This document shows positions 27,679-38,889 of a stretch of DNA of 64,000 bases, in pieces (positions within the stretch are counted from its first letter, which is position 1; each line of letters starts with the position of its first letter). The translations under genes were made by a program, and so were the position numbers. Below the pieces are notes generated by a model that worked only from the letters and a program-made list of their open reading frames with translations, did not search any database and was not told the origin of the DNA. Origin of the DNA: Melanocharis versteri (Eukaryota; Chordata; Aves; Passeriformes; Melanocharitidae); NCBI GenBank assembly GCA_013397845.1, contig VZTG01004269.1, positions 803,606 to 867,605 of the forward strand. Direction: 5' to 3'.

Positions 27679-30438
27679 TCTATGTACACATACACTTTCG
27701 TCTTGCCTTCCTTTTGTTAGACTAAACAAGCCACACTGTTTCAATCACTTAATTTTAAATAGTCTATTTGTCTGTATTAACCTAACAGCCCTGCTCTACA
27801 TTAACTCTAGTTGAATTAATTATTTTTGAACACTGGTGGAGGGCATCAGTATCTCACTTTTTATCTGCAAAAATACTTTCCTTGATCCAGACAGAGAATT
27901 ACTGACTTTTTGTACAGATGCAGAGCAGTGGAATTAAAAATAAGCCTGATCTTTACACTTACTTAACTGTTCAAGTCCTTCCTAGCTCATGAATCCTCTG
28001 TTTATATAAACTATATGATGCTTTCTTATCTGTCAAGTTCTCACATACATAAAATAAGTTTCATTACATAGTTTTGTTTGGGAATAAAGTTTGTATCTAA
28101 TTGGTATAATTAATGCTTAAAATAAGGAAGAGGCAGAATGTATCCATGACTTCATATTTCTTAAGATAATTCTCTGCTCTGTGTTTTCTAATTCTATAAT
28201 CCTTACCCTTGTAGGAAATGGCAAAGAAGACAATCTGTGTTTGTTAATTAACTCAGCTGGAACCAAACTTGAAACTGTTCAGGAATAAAAAATTCACAGA
28301 GAAATAAGTAAGGTTTTCTGGACATTACATTACAGATTAATTTGAGGTTACCTCAGAATTAAGTCCCTAAAGCTTTATTCAATAGTCCTATTAGGTCTTC
28401 AGTAGCCATCATTATTTTATTTCTTTAAAACACAAAACTCAGCCTATTACAGAGGATCAAAGTGTCATAGTGATACTCTACAATCACACTAGGCATAACT
28501 GGGACAGATACTATATCAGGGGAAAAGTTTCATCAAAAGACCAAACCGAATGAAATCATGTAAGCTGTTCTTCAGGGCAAAGAAAAGAGAAAAAAGAAGT
28601 CTCTTTACCCATGCAAATCCTTTTAGGTCATAAAACATCTATTAAATTAATACCACAATATAAAATAAGCCCATTTCCAGACTAACTTCAAAACTGCATG
28701 CTATCAATAAATTGCTCTAAGTCTGAAAATACTGATTTATAAAATGTTTTGACAAACATACACCTTTAAATCATAAAACTTGGCCTCTGAGGAGTCATGT
28801 CACTTCTTTTTCATGTCAATTCTCTGCACTGCTGCATTGCCACGATCTGCAGTGGCCACTGGAGCTCAAGTCAGACGGAGCTATCAAATCAATTATAGCA
28901 GCCTGACACTGTCTTACACCGACAACAAATGATTGATAACAAAACCTGCCTACTTTCAGTTCTCATCTGACAGCAACAAAACAGTCTCTGCCTGCTTTTA
29001 CTGGCATTTGTCATAAATCAATAGCAATTTCATCACTCAGAAAGGTGCTGTCAACTCTACTCAGTCCATCTGGTTTCACTTTACTGTTATAATTTTTAAC
29101 GCATAAACTATTCAGGAAGGTTAATGTATAAAATGGGTTTCGTTTAGAATCTCCTATACACTGGCAACAGAGCAACACTTAGAAAATATAAAGCGTCAAT
29201 CATTTTTAAAGATGGGAGGAGGAACCAAGAGAATCATGCTCTGTAATCTTAACAATATATTGACACCTAGCTTTGCTGGGAATTTTCTTTTTATTAGGTA
29301 ATACTATCATCTGATCCAAAAAGAAATTGCTCTTTTGACCCCTTATTATGGCCTTACAGTAATTATACCTGAAAGTTGAACAGTGAATCATTTAAATGAA
29401 ACTCAGACTTTCCAAGCATGAGATGATAGATAAACCCTGTATTCTTCCTACCATGCACAGCTAGGATGTTAATGCTATAAAAGAAGATCTTCAATGTTCT
29501 ACAAAGATGAAAAAGCATAATTATAATATTTTAAAATTAGTATAATATTTTAAAACATCATCAGTAGTTACAAATATAAGTTTGTATTATATTACAGAAT
29601 TCACTGGTATACTACGTGGCACAATGAATTGTGTGGCAACAGAGATGCTACATATCTTAACACATGGATCTGCTTCACATCAAAGTTTCAAGGCTGATCT
29701 GAAAAGAATTGAATCACTAAATGAATTGCAATCTTCCTTTGCTTAAAGCAATTGGTGAATGGTTCGGGTCTGTGGTGTGTGTGAATCTCTAAACCATGGT
29801 ATGTATCAGGTTACAGTGTATGCTTAAGAAATAAAGGTCTGTCACACTCAGTTTTCCAGCAAACCACTGTTCAGATGTTTCTGGAGGGGAATGCTGTTTT
29901 AATGCTTTATATCTATATTTTGGGATGAAAGCCATGTGATATTTCCACTTCGGATAACAATGATACTTCTATAGCAGAGCTTTATAGCAATGTTATTATT
30001 TGAATTGGTAGTACTCGCATTGACTAAAAGAAATCCTTATTTAAATCACTCAGAAAATTTATTTCTGATCCATAGTATTAATATTAGGTAGTTAAATCAG
30101 AGGAAATAGTTCCATTAGCACCTAAGTCTTACAGAACAGAACACTAAAGTATGTACTTTTCTTGGGGGAAGTATTAACTGATCAACATATAATTCTATTT
30201 TTCTTTCTGTAAAAAATCCTCACACTATCACAAGACATTCCCAGGATTCCCTACGCTAAAGTGCAAAGGATGAAAGAACACAAAAAACCCTCAGACTGAT
30301 TCCTGGCAGTTTTTGGGACATCTCGTTTTACTAAAAAAAAAATAAAAAAAGCAAACCAACAACACCCACACAAACCAAAGCCACACAAATCAGCCGGCTG
30401 AAACTCCCTTCCTGATGTTCCTCTGATTGCTCTGCCAC

Positions 30439-30469
30439 TTTTCTTTTTTCTTTTTTTTTTTTTTTCTTT
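30439..30469. repeat. T-rich tract
   Basis: T-runs broken by single C residues, preceded about 80 bp earlier (30332-30400) by an A-rich then CA/AAC-rich low-complexity stretch. There is no flanking gene-like sequence that would make it a retrogene tail. Confidence 0.8.
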
Positions 30470-30836
30470 AAACTGAATATCTTTTGGGATCTTCCGTTTG
30501 TATTTATTGCAAGCTTATGAGATTATAACCAGTTTCCACACATCTTGTCTTTCTGGGTTTTCCTTCCCTGGGTACTTAGGGCAACTTAGGGTATCTACCA
30601 ACAGCCTTCCTGGACACTTTGCATTCAACAAGATGACTAAGGTATCAAAGAACCCACTGGTTTTAAAGGAAGAAATGACATTCAAATCTAGAAAGCCACA
30701 GGTGAATTAATTATGTTACGGAAAGTCAAAAACCTCACCTGCCATGCAATGAACACTTACGCCTACAATGTTATCTTACCATCGACAACCAATTACTTCA
30801 GTTTTTAACATGCAGCAAGTCCAAAAGAGTAGGAGG

Positions 30837-30898
30837 TTTTTGTTGTTGGGTTTGTTGTTGTTGGTTTTTTTATTATTATTTTGTTGTTGTTGTTTTTT
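30837..30898. repeat. (TTG)n / (ATT)n microsatellite
   Basis: A compound, interrupted trinucleotide repeat: TTG units, a short TATTATTATT block, then more TTG units, ending in a T-run. Likely length-variable. Confidence 0.85.
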
Positions 30899-32585
30899 AA
30901 TGTATCTCTATGATAGATGTACCAAACCCTAGGAATGCATTTAGAGAAATGGGTGGGTTGATGAGGTGATGGAAGATGCTAACATAGCAATGTAAAACCC
31001 AAGAAAGAATGAATCCATTTTCTCATAAAATGTATAGACCAGGAAGGACACGTTCATTTGGGATGAAACCCTAACTTAAATGCTATTTTATATCCTTCTG
31101 TTAGCAAAGGAAAATACGGTAGGGACATGACAAACATATACTGTGCTCTTCAATGCTTATCTTAACCAAAACTAATGGAAAAAATGTGAAGAAAAAAACA
31201 GAAATAGATAAAAAATATCCAGGAAAAAACTGGTTAGTACTTGCACACCAGACCTTAATACATATTGATGATCATTTGACAGAAAAATACAAGAGACATT
31301 TTCCTGAAAGTGTAGGAGAATTTATCTTGCTTCTGCCTAAATTGATTCATCATCTTTTTAAAACAATTTCTCCCGTGAAGGCCCCAGAAAAGGGCAGTGA
31401 GGGAGATGATCTGGAAAAATATGAAGTGAAATTAGAACAGCAACGTTTTTCAGAAGTCACCGTGGTAGTTTTAATCCTGTTGCAAAATGTGAACCTCCAA
31501 AAGAAAAGAAAGAAAAAGGGAAAAAAAGCATGAAGAAATAGTATTGGTCCTATGATCTCAAGAACTATGTCAAACACAGTAGCTTTTATTCCCAAGGTAT
31601 TCAGGGAAGGTGCCTTGGGACTCTGTTTCTCCAAAGGCAGATAACAAAAAATTGCCACTTATTGTGGCATGTTTTCACAGGTTAATACAAAAAGAAGGAT
31701 TGTATAAAAGACGTGAAAAGAAAGGCTGCAGGCATGTTTTCTTTTGATTCTACTAGCACATCATCCACAGAGAAAATCCTGCACCTCACACAAAAGGCCC
31801 ATAGATCAATCTATATCTTCTTAGATTTTATACCCTGACCTGAGGGTTATCTAAATTGTAGTGACTGAGGCTGTATACCTTGCAACTTCACCTAAAAAGT
31901 AAGCTGATGATCCAATGCAGTGACTGGATGTCTTGATTAACTCTGTCAAACCCATTTCTCACTGAGACTTAAGTCAGACTTAATCCATTGGGACTGCTCC
32001 ACTACTCATAGATATTCAGAGCATGCAGTGATTGGGAAAGAGCAGCTAAACCTGGTGGGTAGGTGACTTGTTTATTTCTAGAAAATTCACAAACATTCTC
32101 ACACAAAGGAACGAAACTGAATCTATGTTCTCATCTCTTGGCTAAATGATGAAGTAATCTGGGCATTGAGCAAAGGCAGTAACATCCATCTCCTCCCTTC
32201 TCAATTGCTTTTCTTTCTTTCTCTCAGAAAAGCAAATATTTCATGCCAAATGGAAAGAAATCTCAGTTTTCAATACAATGCAGAAAAATGTACATTTGGG
32301 GTAATTTTTTTTTTCTCTTTCTCTTAGCAACAGAAAAAAAAAAAAGAGTAGGTATCACAGCTCTGCCTCAGACATTTCTCTCAGGCAATACCTTCTCAAA
32401 CTCCCCATCAAATAACCCATTCCATTACTCCCTCCTTTCCCAAAATACATCTACAGTGTCAGAAGTGTTTCTTGATGGCAGTCAGCCTGCTGTTCAGTGA
32501 CAGACTCACTTACGGAAGAGTTACCACATTTATTTTCAACCCTAGGATTTCCACTAAATCTTTCTGGGTATCACATTACAACTTT

Positions 32586-32707
32586 AACAACAATACACCC
32601 CCTTCCTCCCCACCACACAAAAATCCCCAAAAAATCCCAACCAACCAAGCAAACAACTCCCCCCCCCACCCCCAAATTCCCAAACTTAAGCCCAACAAAA
32701 CCCTCAT
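32586..32707. repeat. C/A-rich low-complexity tract
   Basis: About 120 bp almost devoid of G, alternating C-runs and A-runs and including a run of nine C followed by ACCCCC. Proline/threonine-rich frames across it are a result of the base composition, not genes. On the opposite strand it is G/T-rich with several G-runs, so it could form G-rich secondary structure. Confidence 0.85.
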
Positions 32708-33434
32708 TTAACACACAGTTTCAAATGTTTTCCTGGAGTTGAAGAAAATAATCAAGTGAGAGGACTGGGTGTTATAAATAGGTATATGTGCACAGACAGG
32801 AAAGAAAAGCAGAAAAACAAACATTCTGCCTGTTAAGCTAGTTGATACGGTACAATGGTAATACAAATCTTGATCATCTAAAAACATTGTAACCAGTTTT
32901 AACTGTGAGCAATTTTAACCTTCCAGAAACAAACATACATGATGCCCTTCATTGATGAAATTTTAAAGGTTGAGTGTAATTGGCTATTTTAAGGATTCTT
33001 TCTGGTATGTAAAGACACATGGCTTAAAAGCCTCATTTAGAGGTAAGTACAGCTCACATTCAAAACTACAGATAATGCCCACCCATGCAGGAAAAATGAA
33101 GTGTGCTATTACTATCAAAGTGCATTGTTATGCAATGCCCTCTTAGATAACAAATAAGAGGGACAATATCAGTTTTATGTTGTTTACCTGGGAGGCAATT
33201 AGAGTGCCTGTGCTATTAGTAGTCATCTGTATTCCTAAATACATAAAAAAAAAAAAATTAATTGCATCATGGCAAGTTTCCCTGGAGCAGAACCAGTGTT
33301 TGTTTTCCATATCTACCTTCTAAGCCCTGCTTCTCTTCACTGACCACCAGAAAGAAACACCCACGACTGTAAAGTTTTGCTGAATGTGCAACAGCTTTGT
33401 AAACCCAGCAGCAGCTTTGTTTGGTCCTCCCTTC

Positions 33435-33655
33435 AGCCGGGAACAGAGGCGTTTTGCCGGAACAAGGTTTGGGGAGTGTCTAACACCCATCTGGCATCTG
33501 CAGTCCCGAGGAGGGCCGGGCAGTGGGAGCGGTACTCGTCCCTCGGTCGCTGCTGCTGTCGCCATGGCAACCCGGGTTGCCCGGACGATGTGGCGGCTGA
33601 TGCTCCCAACACACGGCAGCCCTGGCTTGGGCTCATGCACCCGTTGAGCCGCCCT
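33435..33655. promoter_or_regulatory. small CpG island, probable promoter
   Basis: In a window where CpG is scarce, about 220 bp here holds roughly 17 CpG dinucleotides and high GC. It contains an ETS-type core CCGGAA at 33457-33462 and an RFX X-box (listed separately), and no TATA box is evident. These are the hallmarks of a TATA-less CpG-island promoter. Several frames are open through it on both strands (80-106 codons), as expected for GC-rich DNA, so open frames do not reveal the direction. One ATG at 33563 lies in a strong initiation context (GCCATGG) but gives only 27 codons on the plus strand. On the minus strand a consensus-like donor (CTCCCAG|GTAAAC, junction near 33187) lies about 250-450 bp downstream of the island, which would suit a minus-strand first exon. 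No known gene is recognised. An unannotated lncRNA or an alternative promoter is possible. Confidence 0.6.
33558..33581. promoter_or_regulatory. RFX X-box overlapping a 16-bp perfect palindrome
   Basis: GTCGCCATGGCAAC (33558-33571) fits the RFX-family X-box consensus exactly: GTNRCC, a two-base spacer, then RGYAAC. It runs directly into GGCAACCCGGGTTGCC (33566-33581), a perfect palindrome made of two RFX half-sites facing each other around a CCCGGG core. RFX proteins bind such sites as dimers and are best known for driving ciliary genes. The site's place inside the CpG island supports a promoter function. That it is bound in vivo is inference. Confidence 0.6.
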
Positions 33656-33659
33656 TCAC

Positions 33660-36600
33660 ATCCCTCCCCCTTCATTTTCCACTTTAATTCATAAGAACCT
33701 GGTTTTCTTCATCCTTCCGTTCCCCTTCCTCCCAGTCCACGGTACATCCAGGTCAATTTTAATAACTAGGAACAGCTGAAATACCTTTTTTCGCTCCTTC
33801 CCTTACACAGACATAAAAATACCAGGAATACAGCCAGACAAGCAAACACAAGAAGTCGGTCCAAATATGCTAATTTTTTTCACAGGTGGCTTACATTTCT
33901 TTCACAACGACTGATGGAGAGAAGAAAAGATTTATCCCTAAATAACGGAGCTGCTATAGCAATGGAGCAAAAGCAGCTATAGGGGTGGGCAATAGTCTGC
34001 ATGGTGAGCCAAGATAAGAGGAAACAGTAATTTAATTATCCCAAAGCACACAGAGTTGTTAATTTGAGCTGAATCTGAATTAACTGAAAACACTGTACCA
34101 GAAAATAAAACACGTAAATAAAGTGTTTCAGAAGCACTCTTCAAAACTTTTACCCCAAACAAAACAGCGAACTTCAAGCTGCTTTTTCCTGTTGGGCCAC
34201 ACATTTAAGTCGGGAAGCTGCTGTGAGTTGTTAAACCTTTGAAAACGTCACAGACTTAATACTTGGTTTTGATAATGCTTCTGAGTTTATCAAATGCAAA
34301 CTCACTCAGAATAATGGCTATAAACAGTCCTTCAGGTGACTCATACTGACACAGCTGGGCCACTGAACTGGCAAGTAATCAAATACCCATCCCATGAAAT
34401 TAGCACACTTCAATCCTCCAAGAGTCAGTTTGACTATGATGTCAGCTGCTACATTTTTTGATAGCTTCCTGTATGTAGGGAAAGAGTAAAAATGTAGATA
34501 CTTCACTGATTTCTTTCTGCAAAGTAAGTACTTTATTTTCTCTCTTTTTTAACATGGGGAGAATGACTATTATCAGAGTAGGTTTTAAAAAGTGACTCAG
34601 AAGATAAAACACAATCTCATTTCTAGCACCACTGTTTGTGTGAAATAATTTATTTCCATATTTCTCTTCATATTCAAAAATATCAAAGAAATGGGCACAA
34701 ATGAAACCATTTCTAAAAATCAACAAAAAAAATCTATAAACATATTTTCTTTAAACTAATAGACCTCTGCCCCAAGTTCTATTTGCAATTTTTTCTACTG
34801 TATTAGAAATTAAACTTTTAGGTAAACTCTGACTGTGATGAAGAAACATGAAAATTTTTATCAAAAGTGTCTGCAGTGGCACTTGGGTAATTTTTATATT
34901 ATCTTGTTGTTGCTTTGGATGATAGTCTTATTAACTTGCTTTAAGCATTAATTTAGTTCAACAAATAATATTGGTTAGACCACAGTATTTCTTATTTCCT
35001 TTAACTGCTGAAAATGTGATTTGCCAACAAGGAAGAAATAAGTAATATTAATTGGAAACCTATTTTGAAATAAAGAATATCCCAGAAAAATCACTGCTTC
35101 TGTTTGACTGATGCACCATGATCCAGGGAGTTTCAAGGTTGACTCAATTTTTTGTTAATAATTAATGGGATTTTATTTACAAAAATGTAAAATGGAAAAC
35201 GAGTACAGATACTTCCCATGAATACATATTACAACAGAGCATCTCTCGTGCATTGATCAGTAATGAGTTATTATATGCACTCCAATCATAAATCCCAGTG
35301 GAAAGTTTAGCTGATAGAAGTTCTATTCTTAGGCTGACTTAATAAGCCTGGACTGATTTACTGAGTAAATTGAAAGATATTTCAGCTTTCTTGGGTGAAT
35401 TTGTTCACTTCCACATACCCACTTCTATGCAAGTTTAAGAACTAAACATCAAATCCACCACTGCTCATATACCTCAAAGTTAAGTAACTCCTCAAAGACA
35501 TCTGTAAAGTATGTTACTTTCATCAGAGGAAGGATTTCAACATGTACTGAAAATGACATTAGCTCAAAGCTCAAAGCTCAGATTTAATGTCTTTGATACA
35601 CCAAACAGAACACGTTAAAAGAAATTGAAATACCAATTATGATACTTCTAGTATTATGCAGTGTGAAAACTACCAAGCTCTTTTTGTCCTAAAGATATGC
35701 AGCAGAACTTAATACCACAGAGAAGCACTATGCTTCATTAGAAGAAAAAAATTCAAGGGCAATATATTTTTCTCATCAGTATACCTCATGTAAGTGTACA
35801 AAGTATATCATTAGCTCCAAAATTTTAAAATCTTGTTCAGGACAGCAATGCTGCAGCACCGTTTTCCAAATACAAAGCGCCTTGGACTTCTCCACTAGCT
35901 TGCTCACCATATTCCAAGAAAACTAACAGACTATAAAATTTTGTTGCACTCAATTTAGTTTTTGAAGGTGGACAATTTGATGTAAAGAGAATTCTACATT
36001 AATAACAAAAAAAAAAAAAAGGCTGAAATCTGCAACTGAGGCCAAGAACATTGGGCAGTGGAGTGCACCCTTTACTAGTATATACGCTGGCAGCTTAAGA
36101 AAAGCTTTCCTGTTTCTCATATTTTCCTATAGTTCTCACTGACTTGTTTAGTTTAGCCTTGAAAATGCCAGGCCCTGGTAGATTAATTTTAGTCAAACTT
36201 TATTTCCATAGGAAATACAGTTAGTACTTTTGTTAAAAAGTGTTCTTGACCAAGTAAGTTTTCTCATCACTTGCAGAAATGTATTACTTAAATGCAAACA
36301 TTGAAATAACTTTCACTATGTCAATGCAGGCTTAGAGTATAAAGATTTTTAAACTAAAAATAAGAAGTAACGCCCATTTGTTTGGTGACCTTTTTTCAAA
36401 TGGGTTAAATTAAAAGCAAAGAGGTACTAACTATAAGGAAAAGTACCCTGCAACTACTCAATGCACTGTCATTGTAGAAGTAAAGATGAAGAAAATCTTG
36501 TTTGACTGCATGGTGCAACCCTAGAGCTAGAAGATCTTAAAGTGCATCTTGTAGCAATATCTGAGCAAAACCAGATTCTGAGTGACACCCTGTTTGGGAT

Positions 36601-38885
36601 GGGAGATCTATGTGCATGATGTTTGAATCCCACCCTGCCACCTTTTCCTCAGATCTTTTAAAAGGATGTAAACTGTACAGCTATTTAATTTAAAAATGTT
36701 TTATGACTTTTGGACAGCACATTAATTTAAGTAATTGCTGACCTATCTCTCATTTAGCTTTAAGTAGTTAGGACATAATTTTTTTTAATGCATTTCTTTG
36801 GACTTTCAGTTACTAGAAAAATAATAAAAGTATATTTTGTGTTACTACAGCTTTCCCAGAAAACATTAGCTGGAGATCCTTTGCAGCCTTTCTGGCTGCT
36901 TAGTTCCTTCAACAAGCACAATTTCACCAAAGCTTTATTACTAATGTGAGTGTAAAAGACTTCTATAATAAGTAATATTCTCATTTTTAGACCACAGTAC
37001 ATTTTATAGTTTATTGGCACAGGTCAAAAATGCCCTTTTTATTAGGCTAAATCTGCAGTTACAGACAGAAGTAGAAGTAAAATGTTTTATACACTAGAGT
37101 TAAGTGGTTCTGTTGAATGTGCTAATGTGCTATAGGATGGATAAATGAGTAAGAAAGATGGGTTAGAATAAGGATGCTACAAGATGTGACTGGGGACAAG
37201 AAAAACTACCATTAGGTATCATTCATATGGTTTCTGATGTTAATAGAAAGGAAGAAAAAAGATCCATGAAGGAAGATCAGAATCCAAACCAAGAAATTAG
37301 GATATAGCCAGTGGTATCTGCAATTAAGAAGTCATTAACAGTTTATTTTTTAACTTCTAATATTAAAGATAACCTTTTTTTTTTTATTTGATGGGAATTG
37401 GAATGCAGAAAAGGAAGAAATTAATTCCACTTCAGCATGCTTTGTTTTCTGTCCCATAGGAAGCAACTATTCCAAATAATATAATCCAATCTTAGACTGT
37501 AAGATTCATGTATTTTTGACCCAACTGAAACAAATCCAAGATTTTATAATAGCAGATCTCACTACATAACAAGTTTTCAATAAAATGATCTCAGAGCAAC
37601 TGCTGTTAGGTGGATAAACAGAGACTGGGTAAGCTCAGCGGAGAGTAATTGGCTGTGTCCTGTTTTCAGTCAGCAGCTGGCAACAGAGAAAGAACAGACT
37701 TAAGGCACAGGGGTAAGCTCAGAGACTGATTAGTCAGGAAGCTATTGCTAAAGGCAGCAAGAGTAGGAGCTATCCCAGGAGCTCTCTCACAGCAGTTTTC
37801 TCTGCCCTGTGAGACACAACTGGAAATCCCTTAATGCACTCTGCCCTTCATTTATTTTTGCTACTGGACATTTGAGAGCATTTAAGAATGTTACTTTTTT
37901 GAGTAGTTGCCTGATGATGGATCACATGGAATTAAAATGATTTTATATTTCTTAGAGAAAGGGGAAGACTACCATCTACAGTACAATTATAAAACTAGGG
38001 ATTACCTGATAGCAAAGTACTTTTTATTCTGGCTGAATGGCCAAAACGGAGTTTGCAACTACTCACACATCAATCCTGATTTACTCTTTATGCTGAAATT
38101 ACGAACTCACCTTGCATTCCAGGAAGGCTGCATAACTTAAAGCCACAGTACTGATCTATTTACTTATAATCCAGCTAATTTAATAAAACATGAGTAGACC
38201 TAAAAATATTATTCTTGCACTAGCAGTGTAACACAAATTACACAAGCATATTCTATAGTAAAGAGACGAGTATAAAAATACCAGAATTTGGAAGCATGAC
38301 AAAGTTAGCTATCCAAATTTAATGTAAATTTTGTATGTATGCATGTAAGAGAACTACATTTTTTTTGCTCCTCAGAAGCACTCGTATTGTTCATTGCCTA
38401 GGACAGAATACTAACTCAAAGAACAGCTATTCAAGCTATTGTTTTATCTGCAGTATTGAGTGTGCTGTGCCCCATTTTATTAACTTTATTATACACAGAG
38501 ACAGAGAACTAAAATATGAACAACCCCTATCAGGTCTCTCAGCCTCAAGCACTTTAAATTGGAGGCATGAACTCATTGACTATTAACAATTTATATAGGG
38601 TAACTCCTGTGTAGGATGGGTATGTGCCTCTCTCAAGCCACCACAAGCCTAAACAACCTAAACTGTGCATCTATTTATGAGGTATTTTATCTCTTCAAGA
38701 GACTAAATACATAGATTAATTTTGGAAGTCAGTTAAAAATGCTTAATACCTGATATCCCAGAGTAATTAACATTAAAAAGCACTTTATGTGTTTAGTGCT
38801 TTGATTCTACCTTTCAGTGCAATTGTAGATGTCTGCAAAGCAGAGCCTGGAGATCTCAGTTTAAGAACCAAACAATGTAAATTGT
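33660..38885. other. non-coding DNA, no gene recognised
   Basis: AT-rich, with several poly(A) or poly(T) runs (for example near 36007-36021). A short repetition of the octamer AGCTCAAA occurs at about 35561-35580. Two copies of GGTAAGCTCAG lie about 85 bp apart near 37627 and 37711; each resembles a splice donor context but has no exon beside it. Frames of up to 94 codons have no recognisable content. Confidence 0.55.
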
Positions 38886-38889
38886 GACA

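Larger units (their letters stand above)
16575..33430. other. large non-coding tract, no gene recognised
   Basis: Nearly 17 kb of AT-rich sequence with no exon I can support. The longest frame is a lysine-rich 126-codon plus-strand frame at 31153-31533. It has no recognisable domain, a poor start context and no splice evidence, so I do not call it a gene. Simple repeats inside are listed separately. Two stretches (about 18105-18240 and 28830-29060) have a balanced, non-repetitive composition with TAAT and ATCAAT cores. They could be conserved regulatory elements, but only alignment would show this. Confidence 0.55.

Noticed and set aside
33320..33694. Four frames of 80-106 codons on both strands at the CpG island
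   Set aside because: GC-rich DNA has few stop codons; frames overlap on both strands and none has a recognisable domain, so none is called as a gene.
36605..36645. GTTTGAATCCCACCCTGCC resembling a tRNA 3' half
   Set aside because: No matching D-arm, anticodon arm or acceptor stem is found upstream.
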